DNA from: Methylovirgula sp.
Lineage (GTDB): Bacteria > Pseudomonadota > Alphaproteobacteria > Rhizobiales > Beijerinckiaceae
NCBI GenBank assembly: GCA_030040215.1
Contig: JASHUD010000229.1
Span: forward strand, 1-23,498
DNA length: 23,498 bases
Direction of reading: 5' to 3'
A program made the position numbers and the translations under genes. Shown piece by piece: positions 7,249 through 15,418 of the stretch. The stretch's first letter is position 1, and each line of letters starts with the position of its first letter. The notes under the pieces are model-generated. The model saw only the letters and a program-made list of their open reading frames with translations. It ran no database searches and had not been told where the DNA came from.

Positions 7249-8097
7249 GTGCTGGCTGTCGGCGAAATGCATCCCGTAAGCCCGGAATTGCGGATGACGG
7301 TGCTCACGCCTCTGCAAAGGGCTTGGCATTTTCGCGAACTGATCCGCGCCGTCGTGCGGCGCGAACTGGCGGCACGGTTTCGCGGCTCGATCCTCGGCTG
7401 GCTCTGGGCGATCTTCGGGCCGCTTCTGATGCTGACGATCTACACCTTCGTGTTCTCCAGCGCGATCGGCATTCGCACGTCGGCATCCGCACGCGGCATC
7501 AGCAATTATTCGCTGACGATTTTCGTAGGGCTGATCGTTTTCAATCTGTTCAGCGAAGTCGCCTATCGCGCTCCGGCGCTTTTGCACGAAAACGCAAACT
7601 TCATCAAAAAGTCGATCTTCCCAAGCGAGACGCTCGCCTGGACGGCGACCATCCGTGCCATAGTCTACGCCGGGATCAGTTTCGGCGTGCTGCTCGCCTT
7701 CGAGCTTATATTGACGCATTGGCTGCCGCTGACGTTTTTTCTCCTTCCGTTCGTGGTCCTTCCGTTTGTTCTTTTCCTGCTCGGCGTGAGCTGGTTCCTC
7801 ATGGCCCTTGGATCGTTCACCCGCGACGTGACGCATCTGATGGCCTCGATCGTGCCGGTATTCATGTTTGCAACGCCGATCTTCTATTCGGTCAGCGATG
7901 CGCCGAAGGGGATGCGCATTTTCCTAAGGTGCAATATCATCGGCAACTACGTCGAGATGGTGCGCGACGTCGTGCTTTATGACATCCTGCCCAATCCCAT
8001 CCTTTACATAGGTACCGTCCTTGTCTCTCTCCTCATCTTCCGCGCCAGTTATCGCTTCTTCATGCGCTACAAGAACGTGTTCGTCGATGTCATCTGA
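7249..8097 (+). CDS. wzm: polysaccharide ABC exporter, permease subunit (Wzm/KpsM/TagG type)
   Basis: An ABC-2 type permease of 282 residues, the membrane half of an exporter moving lipid-linked O-antigen, capsule or similar glycan across the inner membrane. The conserved amphipathic entry REL(A)ARFRGSILGWLWAIFGPLLML is followed by about six hydrophobic segments, with the family-typical FIKKSIFPSETL loop and the LMASIVPVFMFATPIFYS segment. I chose the GTG at 7249 because AAGGGGG lies 6 nt upstream. An adjacent TTG at 7246 would be too close to that site and the first ATG (7267) too far. The gene overlaps wzt by 11 nt, so the two are translationally coupled. A palindrome at 7167-7186 may control the pair. 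Confidence 0.92.
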   Translation: MLAVGEMHPVSPELRMTVLTPLQRAWHFRELIRAVVRRELAARFRGSILGWLWAIFGPLLMLTIYTFVFSSAIGIRTSASARGISNYSLTIFVGLIVFNLFSEVAYRAPALLHENANFIKKSIFPSETLAWTATIRAIVYAGISFGVLLAFELILTHWLPLTFFLLPFVVLPFVLFLLGVSWFLMALGSFTRDVTHLMASIVPVFMFATPIFYSVSDAPKGMRIFLRCNIIGNYVEMVRDVVLYDILPNPILYIGTVLVSLLIFRASYRFFMRYKNVFVDVI

Positions 8098-8854
8098 CCT
8101 GGCGATCAGCTGTCGGAGCGTCGGCAAGTCGTTCCAGCTCTACATGCATCGCAACGACCAGTTGATGCAGACGCTGTTTGGACGGTGGAAGCAATTCTAT
8201 CACCCGCATTGGGTGTTGCGGGATATCAGCTTCGACGTTCGCCGCGGCGAGTGCTGGGGAATTATCGGCCGCAACGGCACCGGCAAGACGACGCTTCTTC
8301 AGCTTATCTGCGGGATCAGCAATCCGACCTACGGAAGCATCGAGGTATCCGGTCGCGTCGCGCCGATCCTCGCGCTCGGCGCCGGTTTCGATCCGGAACT
8401 CACCGGACGCGAGAACGTAATGATCGGCGGCGCCATTCTCGGCCTACGGCGCGCCGACATCTTGAAACGGCTCGATTCGATCGCCGCGTTCGCCGATATC
8501 GGCGAGTTCTTCACGCAACCTTTGAAAATGTATTCGAGCGGCATGACCGCGCGGCTCGCTTTCGCAATCTGCGCGCACGCCGACGCCGAAATCCTGATCG
8601 TCGACGAAGCGCTCGCGGTCGGCGACGCGACGTTCACCCAAAAGTGCGACGACTACATCCGGCGTTTCGCTTCGCGGGGCACCATTCTTGTCGTCTCGCA
8701 CGATTTGAAGACGCTCGAGACGCTCTGCGATCAGATTCTGTGGATCGAGGACGGCAGAATTGCCGCTTGCGGGCGCCCCTCCGAAGTGACAGCCGCTTAC
8801 CGGCGCGCCTTCAATATTCCGCTTAACGTTACCCGGGTGCCAATTTCGGTCTGA
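8087..8854 (+). CDS. wzt: polysaccharide ABC exporter, ATP-binding subunit (Wzt/KpsT/TagH type)
   Basis: The nucleotide-binding partner of the preceding permease, 255 residues. Walker A is GRNGTGKTT (61-69), the signature is YSSGMTARLAFA (149-160, the SSGM variant typical of glycan exporters), Walker B is EILIVDEAL (168-176) and the switch histidine is in VVSHD (His205). It contains the LGAGFDPELTGREN segment (97-110) characteristic of this subfamily. It stops soon after the ATPase domain and lacks the C-terminal carbohydrate-binding domain of E. coli O8/O9a Wzt, so chain-terminus recognition by that route is not expected. The start ATG at 8087 lies inside the end of the permease gene. Confidence 0.93.
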   Translation: MSSDLAISCRSVGKSFQLYMHRNDQLMQTLFGRWKQFYHPHWVLRDISFDVRRGECWGIIGRNGTGKTTLLQLICGISNPTYGSIEVSGRVAPILALGAGFDPELTGRENVMIGGAILGLRRADILKRLDSIAAFADIGEFFTQPLKMYSSGMTARLAFAICAHADAEILIVDEALAVGDATFTQKCDDYIRRFASRGTILVVSHDLKTLETLCDQILWIEDGRIAACGRPSEVTAAYRRAFNIPLNVTRVPISV

Positions 8855-8874
8855 AGGCGATCGCCGCACGAGTG

Positions 8875-10026
8875 CTACGAAGCGGGGCGGACGGGCGATC
8901 CCGTTTCGCGCGCCGGAATGGCCGGGAAATTCGCTTGTTGGCGCGCGATAAGAATGAACGCCACCAGGAATTCCACGGCGACCGCCATGGCAATGAGAAC
9001 CACGAGTTGAGGGTTGCGGCGCACCAGGCTCTCCGTGCCGATCAGAATGCCGATGTGCACGAGAGGAATGACGACGAGTGCCGCAATCGTCGTCGCGTTG
9101 CGTCCGGTGGCATTCGCGAGGGTAAGCACCAGGCCCATCGCCAGCAACGCATGCGCCAGGGCAAGGATCGGAATGGTAAATCTCTTTGCCGCCTCGCTCA
9201 TCCAGTCGACGATCAGATAACGCGCCGCGTTCGGTCCCGGTGCGGCTTCCAAAAATTTTCGCAGGGGTAGTTCGAATACACCCACCCAATTGCGCTTCGG
9301 CATGCCGTTGGTGCCCTGCATATCGAGTTCGATGACATATTCGCCGAAAATGGCCGTGCGCATTTGCGTCGAGCCGATGGGACGGCTCTGGAACGATCCG
9401 TGGCTCATGACGAGCAGCACTCCGTGCGCGTTGCGGCGGAACTCGGTTTGCCGCGCCGTGATGATCTCTTCCTCGTTCTTTTCGGTGTTGAACTGGTGGA
9501 TGAACATGTTGCTGACGACGTCGGGCGATCGCCAGCGTTGGAAATAGAGCGTTCGCGTACCGTTATCGAACGTATAGAACCGCCCCGGCTCGAGCAGACG
9601 GTGATTGAGCGAATTGCGGATGACGTAAATCACGTCGTGCATCTCGCCCACGTAAGCTGGCGCGACATAGCAGGAAATCCAATAGCCGAAGCCGACCGCC
9701 ACGGTGGCGACAACCGCCGCAGGCAGACAGATCGACATGACCGAGAGGCGCAGCGAATAAAGAACAGCGATCATTCCGTCCGCCGCCATGCGCGAGAATT
9801 CGAGCGCCACCGCGATCCCGATCGCCATCGGCAGGGCGATATAGACTACGGTCGGCAACGTGCCGAGGATGGCCGGCAGTAGAAGGCCGCTGCGCAAGGC
9901 CGCCGTCGGCAGATAATGAAAGAGCGAGGTCATCACGACGGGCACGCACAGGCCCGTTTCGATCAGCAGCGCCGTGAACAGGATTCGCCGGGCGAGGTAA
10001 AGGTAGAGAAGACGGGGTATCGTCAT
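8875..10026 (-). CDS. LptF/LptG-family (YjgP/YjgQ) permease, single copy
   Basis: This 383-residue protein has LptF/LptG topology: three hydrophobic segments (about 14-36, 46-75, 97-118), a beta-rich periplasmic domain (about 120-275) and three more hydrophobic segments (about 284-304, 311-331, 340-362). The N-terminus MTIPRLLYLYLARRIL and the first-helix block ending ALEFSRMAADGMI resemble the family's LY.ARR and SR..AD.E elements. In LptB2FG two different such permeases extract LPS from the inner membrane, but only one is coded here, convergent with wzt (20 nt between stops). It may be a divergent paralogue serving another envelope lipid or glycan, or one half of a pair coded elsewhere. Confidence 0.8.
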   Translation of the reverse strand: MTIPRLLYLYLARRILFTALLIETGLCVPVVMTSLFHYLPTAALRSGLLLPAILGTLPTVVYIALPMAIGIAVALEFSRMAADGMIAVLYSLRLSVMSICLPAAVVATVAVGFGYWISCYVAPAYVGEMHDVIYVIRNSLNHRLLEPGRFYTFDNGTRTLYFQRWRSPDVVSNMFIHQFNTEKNEEEIITARQTEFRRNAHGVLLVMSHGSFQSRPIGSTQMRTAIFGEYVIELDMQGTNGMPKRNWVGVFELPLRKFLEAAPGPNAARYLIVDWMSEAAKRFTIPILALAHALLAMGLVLTLANATGRNATTIAALVVIPLVHIGILIGTESLVRRNPQLVVLIAMAVAVEFLVAFILIARQQANFPAIPARETGSPVRPAS

Positions 10027-10444
10027 ACTTAGCCGTCACCCTTCGGCCGTTGGCCGCCGCGTCCGATCCTGGCAGAACAAGAACTTGACACGCTATTCAG
10101 GATGCCACGATTCTTGAGTGGCAGGGCACGGACAATTCTCGACCTGACCTGCAAAGACGGATATGCTGCACCAAGCTGAGAGATCTATGCAATCCCCCAA
10201 GGGGTGGTTTGCCCCGCAAGGCTCGATGACGTCTGCATATCTATTTCGTTATAGCAACGCCGAGATTTGGATCAAGCAAGGGTTTGAATTCTGCATGGGG
10301 TGGCAAGATGGCGGCTAATTTCAAGCTAATTTTGTCGCACGAGGACCGCGCCGCGCCGCCCAGCCGCTCGCTTGTTCAAGGCGCCGCGCACCGCGCAATT
10401 CTACGCCAAGCCGCCGGCCGCCGGCCGGCGCCGGGGGACGCGCC
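10027..10444. other. 418-bp intergenic region, divergent promoters expected
   Basis: This gap between the divergent LptF/G-like and GT2 genes must hold promoters for both. It is visibly less GC-rich between about 10075 and 10330 than the genes around it. It contains TTGACA at 10085-10090 without a convincing -10, a small hairpin GCCAC/GTGGC at 10104-10122, GC-rich short repeats near 10195-10220, and a 43-codon open frame described separately. The last 70 bp before the GT2 start are very GC-rich (GCCGGCCGCCGGCCGGC). I see no RNA gene or mobile element remnant. Confidence 0.5.
10187..10318 (+). CDS. possible 43-aa small ORF (uncertain)
   Basis: An ATG opens a 43-codon frame (MQSPKGWFAPQGSMTSAYLF..., ending GWQDGG, TAA) in the AT-richer intergenic stretch. 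A GAGAGA run lies about 5 nt before the ATG and could serve as a weak ribosome site. The peptide is rich in aromatic residues and has no signal peptide or known motif. A frame of this length can occur by chance, so this is recorded only as a candidate. Confidence 0.2.
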   Translation: MQSPKGWFAPQGSMTSAYLFRYSNAEIWIKQGFEFCMGWQDGG

Positions 10445-11623
10445 GTGAACATCTCGGATTCGAAGGACAGTTTTGCGAGTCGGGCGATCGCGCTGGACCG
10501 AGCCTTTCGACTGCCTTTGGTCAGCGTCGTCATCGTCAACTATAACTACGGCCGTTTTCTCGATCAGGCCGTGGACAGCGTCTTTCAGCAGACCTATCCG
10601 CAGCTCGAATGTATCATCGTCGACAATGGCTCGAGCGACGAGACGCCCATGGTACTTGCCGGGATCGCCGCTCGCTATCCGCAGGCGATCCTCGTTCGGC
10701 GCTCCAGCAACGACGGCCAGACTCCGGCTTCGCTCGACGGGTTGGCGGCCGCCTCCGGCGCCTATGTGATCTTCATGGACGCCGATGACGTGTTGCTCGC
10801 CCACGCCGTCGAGACGCACGTCTTCGTGCATCTCTCCATGCGCGTTCACGTAGGTTTTACCTCCGGCGATATGCTGCAGGTAATCGGCGACCAGATTGTT
10901 TTGGGCACCGGCGAGGAGCTCAATCGCTACGTGCGCAGCGGCAAGGGTCTGCGACGCAACGTCGTTCGCCCCTATCGGCATCGCCTTGATCCGCCTTGGC
11001 CGCCGGCCTCGACCGCCAAGTCGCTGGTCAAGAAGATCCACTTCGTCCCGCCACTGTCGAGCAAATGGGTCTGGTCGCCGACCTCCGGAATTTGCTATCG
11101 GCGCGATGCGCTGCGTCTGTTCTCCGACAATCCCGAGCTCGCACATTTGCGGACCGGCACCGACATGTACTTCGGATGTGGGATCAGCGCGCTCTGCGGC
11201 AGCGTAATTATCGATGAGCCGGTGTTCATCTATCGCATTCATGGGGGCAATGTGTACTCGCGCCAGCCGCAACTGAACCATTTCATCGCTTTCGAGGCGG
11301 GCGGCGCCGGCGACAGCAACCACAAGAGCCAGCTTCTGCTCATCGACCATCTGATTGCCAAGGCAGAACGGTTCTGCCGTAGCGGCTGGCTGCGACTGCA
11401 CTATGCCGCGCTCCTCATCCGCATCGATCAGCGTGATGGCGATTCGCGATTGCCGCGCTGGCAGCGGCGCTCGCGAACGGCGCGGCGGCTGGCGGAATCC
11501 TACGAAAGCGTCGCCGCGGCGCTCGGCGCCAGGCTGACGATTCTGCTGATGTGCTGGTTTCGTATTCCGATCGGCGTGATCGCTACGGCGGTGCGCAAAC
11601 ACAATGAGAAGCCCGCGTCGTGA
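10445..11623 (+). CDS. glycosyltransferase family 2 (GT-A fold)
   Basis: A 392-residue GT2-type transferase. The N-terminal GT-A core is clear: PLVSVVIVNYNYGRFLDQAVDSVFQQTYPQLECIIVDNGSSDET (24-67), and the metal-binding DADD (112-115) after SGAYVIFM. After about residue 200 the protein is less conserved and ends with a basic arm and a hydrophobic patch (LGARLTILLMCWFRIPIGVIATAV), which may attach it to the membrane. It probably adds a sugar from a nucleotide donor to the surface glycan. The start is GTG at 10445, with a GGGGGA run about 6 nt upstream. It overlaps the next gene by 1 nt (TGATG), so the two transferases are made together. Confidence 0.9.
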   Translation: MNISDSKDSFASRAIALDRAFRLPLVSVVIVNYNYGRFLDQAVDSVFQQTYPQLECIIVDNGSSDETPMVLAGIAARYPQAILVRRSSNDGQTPASLDGLAAASGAYVIFMDADDVLLAHAVETHVFVHLSMRVHVGFTSGDMLQVIGDQIVLGTGEELNRYVRSGKGLRRNVVRPYRHRLDPPWPPASTAKSLVKKIHFVPPLSSKWVWSPTSGICYRRDALRLFSDNPELAHLRTGTDMYFGCGISALCGSVIIDEPVFIYRIHGGNVYSRQPQLNHFIAFEAGGAGDSNHKSQLLLIDHLIAKAERFCRSGWLRLHYAALLIRIDQRDGDSRLPRWQRRSRTARRLAESYESVAAALGARLTILLMCWFRIPIGVIATAVRKHNEKPAS

Positions 11624-12969
11624 TGAGTGATCGCAGCGTGAATTATGTTGGCGCCGGGCTAGCCTCCACGGATGGGGCGGCTGACCCGTTGCATGCGGCC
11701 GCGCCGTTGCACGGGAAGACCGTCGTCCTCATTCATCCGGCCTGGCATTCCTGCGGCAGTCACAAAGTCTTCGTCATGCAGGCGCAGGCATACCGGACTC
11801 TGGGGGCCAAACTGCTGGCGTTGGCGATCGCCGATTTTCCCGGGCATGTCCGGGGATCGCGGGCTCATTCCGCCTATCTCGATGGCAGCCAAGACCTGCA
11901 GGCCGACCGGCGCTACTTCGCCGGCATGCCGCGCAATGCGGTCTTCGCGCGGGCTTTCCTGCGCTCTCTCAAGGACTGGCTGCACGGCGATTACGCGACG
12001 GTGCTGGTCGAAACGATCAAGCTTGCCACGCTGCCCATCGAACTCCTGGAATTACCGGAGATCGACCTTATTCACTGCAACCATTTCTTCTGTATGGGCG
12101 CGGCACTGAAACTGCGCGGCAACCGGGGCTGCCCGATCCTGCTCGACACGCACGATTTGCAAGCGCGCCAATACGTCTTGCGGCAACCGGGTTTTTGGAC
12201 GCTTCCGCCGGCCGCCACGTATGAGGCGATGCTCGGCCTCGAACTCGCCAACATGAATGCAGCGGATGTGCTGATCCACCTGAACGCCGAGGAAGCGGCA
12301 TCCTTCGATCAATTGCTGCCGCATAAGCGGCATGCCCTTATTTTTCCGGCCGTCGAGCCGGTTTCGGTCGGCCGCGGCGGCTCCGACATCATCATCGTGG
12401 CGAGCGCGAATTACCCGAACTTCCTCGGCATCTCGTGGTTTTTGAGCGAAGTAACGCCGCATATTCCGGATGTGCCGATCGAGATCATCGGCAACATCGA
12501 CCTGGAGTTTCGCCGCCGCGCGCCGGGTTTATTCCGGGCCCATGCCGCGATGTTCAAGGGCTACGTTAGGGATTTGCACAAGGCCTACGCAGACGCCGCC
12601 GCAGTTCTGCTGCCAATCACCGGGGGATTCGGCATATCGATCAAAACGATCGAGGCGCTCTCCGGCGGCGCGCCATTGGTCGCGACGCCGCTTGCATTCC
12701 GGGGCATGGACGTAGACCCGACGAAATTGGCGAACGTCAGCCTCGCCGGCGATGCACCGAGCTTTGCAGCGGCGATCCGGCAGATCAAGGCGAACGCCAC
12801 GGTCCTGGAGAACCGGGTTAACAGCGATACACGCCGGCTCTATGAGCGGATGTTCAGCCCGCTCGCGTACCGGCGCGCGCTCGGAGCGCTTGTCGAACCG
12901 CTCGTGGAGGACAAGCAGACGATGCAATGCAATGGGTCCACGGAAGGCAAGGCTTTCACGCGATTTTGA
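11623..12969 (+). CDS. glycosyltransferase, GT-B fold, GT4-like
   Basis: This 448-residue protein has the two-lobed layout of GT4-type retaining transferases. The N-terminal lobe starts KTVVLIHPAWHSCGSHKVF and includes DLIHCNHFFCMG (148-159) and LLDTHDLQARQ (173-183). The C-terminal lobe has SANYPNFLGISWFLSEV, IEIIGN, MFKGYVRDLHKAYADAAAVLLPI (310-332) and the donor-site block GFGISIKTIEALSGGAPLVATP (335-356, acidic Glu344). ATG at 11623 overlaps the GT2 stop; a GTG one codon earlier is an alternative. It probably extends the same glycan as the GT2. The sugar and linkage cannot be read from sequence. Confidence 0.88.
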   Translation: MSDRSVNYVGAGLASTDGAADPLHAAAPLHGKTVVLIHPAWHSCGSHKVFVMQAQAYRTLGAKLLALAIADFPGHVRGSRAHSAYLDGSQDLQADRRYFAGMPRNAVFARAFLRSLKDWLHGDYATVLVETIKLATLPIELLELPEIDLIHCNHFFCMGAALKLRGNRGCPILLDTHDLQARQYVLRQPGFWTLPPAATYEAMLGLELANMNAADVLIHLNAEEAASFDQLLPHKRHALIFPAVEPVSVGRGGSDIIIVASANYPNFLGISWFLSEVTPHIPDVPIEIIGNIDLEFRRRAPGLFRAHAAMFKGYVRDLHKAYADAAAVLLPITGGFGISIKTIEALSGGAPLVATPLAFRGMDVDPTKLANVSLAGDAPSFAAAIRQIKANATVLENRVNSDTRRLYERMFSPLAYRRALGALVEPLVEDKQTMQCNGSTEGKAFTRF

Positions 12970-13037
12970 CAGCCTATCGAGATCGGCGCCTGCGCCACTT
13001 CCCGCTGTTGCTTTTAGTTCTTTGAAGCAAGAGACCG

Positions 13038-14300
13038 ATGCCCGAAACCGAACATGCCGCGCGGCTTGGCGCTTTGTTGGTCGACCTCGTCGACCGCCTC
13101 CTACCCAAGCGCCTGTTGCGGCTTTTGGCCCATCCGAAGTTCCATGCGTTGGTCGGCGCCGAACGGATCGAGGCGATCGGCGGCTGGATCGACAACACGT
13201 TCATGCTGAAACGTCGGCAGAAGCGCTGTCGCGAGCAGCAGGTCGATCAAAGCGCGAAGGACTATTTGAAGTCGCGCTTCTGCGCCAATCCGTTCCAAAT
13301 GATCGAAACTACGCCGACCGGCTTGGCCTACGTGTGTTGTCCGATCTGGCTGCCGACGCCGATCGGGAGACTCGATACGGAGCCGGAGCGACTTTGGAAC
13401 AGCGACGCGGCGAAGCGCATCCGCGAGTCGATCCTCGACGGTTCGTTCCGGTACTGCAGTCATCTTCACTGCCCGGCGATTACCGGCCGCGCGCTGCCGT
13501 CGCGCGATGCGCCCGAGTCGCGAGCGATCGTCGAGCAATACAGGAAAAACCCGGCAAAACTGCCCGGGCACTTGGTCTTGTCGCACGACAAGTCCTGCAA
13601 TCTCTCCTGCCCGTCCTGCAGGAGCAGCGTGTATATGGCCGATTCGCGCAAGCAAGAGCGATTGGACGAACTTTCCGAGCGCGTGCTTCTTCCGCTGATG
13701 CGCGAGGCCAAGTCGGCGATGATCACCGGATCCGGCGATCCGTTCGGCAGCAAGCATTTCCGTAATTTGATCAAGCGGCTCAACTGCGGCGATTTTCCGC
13801 GATTGAGATTGGATTTGATCAGCAACGGCCAGCTCCTGGACCGCCGCGCCTGGAACGAACTCAATCTGCGCGGCAGGGTGCGTTACGTGCAGATCTCCAT
13901 CGACGCCGTGCAGGCTTCAACCTACGCCGTGGTTCGGCGTGGCGGCGACTTCGAGCGCCTGCGCAGGAACCTCGCATTCCTTCGCGAGCTGCGCACCTCC
14001 GGCGAAATCGGAAGGCTTGAATTCTCGATGGTCGTGCAGACCTCGAATTTCCGGGAGATGCCGGCGTTCGTGAAGCTCGGCGAAGAATTCGCCGCCGACT
14101 TGGTGATCTTCAACATGATCCGGCAGCGCGACATTTTCAGCCGCGAGGAATATGTTGAGGCTTTCATCGGCAGCCCCGATCATCCCCAATACGATGCATT
14201 CGTCGAGACGTTGAAGGCGCCGGAACTCGCGCAGCCCAACGTACAGATCGGCAACGTGCTCGAATACGTAAGGCGGGCGCAGGCCGGCGCCCCCGTGTAA
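13038..14300 (+). CDS. radical SAM protein with N-terminal SPASM-like domain
   Basis: A 420-residue radical SAM enzyme. The core cluster motif is CNLSCPSC (Cys187, 191, 194), followed by a glycine-rich SAM-contact segment ITGSGDPFGS, LISNGQLL and VRYVQISIDA. Before the core lies a cysteine module with SPASM-like spacing: FCANPF (Cys82), TGLAYVCCP (Cys100, 101), an IGRLD...LWNSDAAKRIRESILDGSF stretch, then YCSHLHCP (Cys140, 145), which could bind an auxiliary iron-sulfur cluster. In most SPASM proteins this module follows the core; here it precedes it. The gene follows two glycosyltransferases on the same strand after 68 nt, so a role in glycan or envelope precursor modification is an inference. 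Substrate is unknown. Confidence 0.85.
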   Translation: MPETEHAARLGALLVDLVDRLLPKRLLRLLAHPKFHALVGAERIEAIGGWIDNTFMLKRRQKRCREQQVDQSAKDYLKSRFCANPFQMIETTPTGLAYVCCPIWLPTPIGRLDTEPERLWNSDAAKRIRESILDGSFRYCSHLHCPAITGRALPSRDAPESRAIVEQYRKNPAKLPGHLVLSHDKSCNLSCPSCRSSVYMADSRKQERLDELSERVLLPLMREAKSAMITGSGDPFGSKHFRNLIKRLNCGDFPRLRLDLISNGQLLDRRAWNELNLRGRVRYVQISIDAVQASTYAVVRRGGDFERLRRNLAFLRELRTSGEIGRLEFSMVVQTSNFREMPAFVKLGEEFAADLVIFNMIRQRDIFSREEYVEAFIGSPDHPQYDAFVETLKAPELAQPNVQIGNVLEYVRRAQAGAPV

Positions 14301-14306
14301 TCCCCG

Positions 14307-15158
14307 TTAGAGAGACGCCCTCACGCGGGTCGCGGCCTGACGCGCATAATCGTGCCAGAGTCCGTCGAAGATCCGCCGCCGCGGCAATCCGATGATGCCC
14401 GGCCAATGGCAAAAATAGAGTCGGTTGCCGCGGACGTCGAGCGGCCCTTCCGGTGCGAAAATCACCTTTTCGATCTTATAGAAGCTCTCGCCCGAGGCGC
14501 CCGGCACGCAGTCAGGCAACGAGGAGACCTTCAATCCGCGTCGATGTACGACGAAATTCGTGAGCGGTTGCGCAAACAACCCGCCGCGCTGACGTACCGT
14601 GTGGAAGATCTTTTCGTCCTTGGCGATGACGTCATAGAAATCCTGCAGCGACAGCTTATTGCGCGAAGTCACGAAGAAGCCGTCGTTGAACGAGAAGGCG
14701 CCGCGCAGAAAATCGTAATTCTTGTGCTTCGCGTTGTAGATATAGTCGTCGCAATAGCAGGCAACCAGAAAATCCGTCTTGCCGGATTCGACGTGGCCGA
14801 GCGTATCGCTGAAATCGCGCAGCATGATCGTGTCGACGTCGAGATAGATGACCTCGTCGAGCGGCAATGTCAGCGCCAGCAACTTGCGCAGCCGGTGACG
14901 ATGGCCGGGATTGAAAGGATAAAGACGCCTGGCGAGTGCGTCGAGCCCGGCGCTGTCGAGCTCGGCGACTTCGACTCCGAAGACTTGCGCGACGCGGCGC
15001 ATGCGCGCGATGTTATCGTTGTAGGGGATGAGATAGAGCGGGATCGTGGCGTTCGTCGCAAGATAGCTCTCCAGAAACGGCATCAGCCAATCGATCACGC
15101 GATCGTTGGCGATCACTGCGATCCCGTATTTCTTCGCGGCTGAAGCGGTTTCCGGCAT
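14307..15158 (-). CDS. GT8-like glycosyltransferase (GT-A fold)
   Basis: This 283-residue protein looks like a GT8-type nucleotide-sugar transferase. It starts with YGIAVIANDRVIDWLMPFLESYL, then has RLRKLLALTLPLDEVIYLDVDTIMLRD, with the metal-binding DVD at 107-109, then an acceptor-side FSFNDGFFVTSR (155-166), and ends with FCHWPGIIGLPRRRIFDGLW (249-268), which resembles the C-terminal HxxG motif of GT8. It converges with the radical SAM gene (6 nt between stops) and belongs to the same glycan region. No good ribosome site is visible before the ATG. The sugar transferred is unknown. Confidence 0.8.
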   Translation of the reverse strand: MPETASAAKKYGIAVIANDRVIDWLMPFLESYLATNATIPLYLIPYNDNIARMRRVAQVFGVEVAELDSAGLDALARRLYPFNPGHRHRLRKLLALTLPLDEVIYLDVDTIMLRDFSDTLGHVESGKTDFLVACYCDDYIYNAKHKNYDFLRGAFSFNDGFFVTSRNKLSLQDFYDVIAKDEKIFHTVRQRGGLFAQPLTNFVVHRRGLKVSSLPDCVPGASGESFYKIEKVIFAPEGPLDVRGNRLYFCHWPGIIGLPRRRIFDGLWHDYARQAATRVRASL

Positions 15159-15331
15159 TTAATTCACGATCGGTGCAAGAGCTTGCGGAGGCGCATGGTT
15201 CAGCAAAATTGCTTCCGCCGTTCGGCATCGCGAAATTGCGCGCAGATACGGAAAGAAAACGGCCGAAGTAACCGTAGCTCCCGAATTCACCAAGAATTGA
15301 CAAGATTTCTGTGGGCGCCGAGCGGCCGCTT

Positions 15332-15412
15332 GTAGCGAGTGGCTCGCCGCGGATCAAGGCAAAAATACGCGCACCTTCCGCCGCTTGGCTCGTAGCGAAC
15401 AGCTGGCCGCGG
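15332..15412. repeat. imperfect 21-bp direct repeat, 60-bp period, non-coding
   Basis: GTAGCGAGTGGCTCGCCGCGG at 15332 recurs 60 bp later (15392-15412) with 17 of 21 bases identical, in the 260-bp gap between the GT8-like gene and cfa. Each copy is preceded by a CCGCTTG-containing stretch. It may be a decayed intergenic repeat. Nothing else is seen in this gap. Confidence 0.35.
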
Positions 15413-15418
15413 CCCGAT

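Noticed and set aside
15332..15412. CRISPR-like or att repeats in the cfa upstream gap
   Set aside because: There are only two imperfect copies with no adjacent cas or integrase gene.
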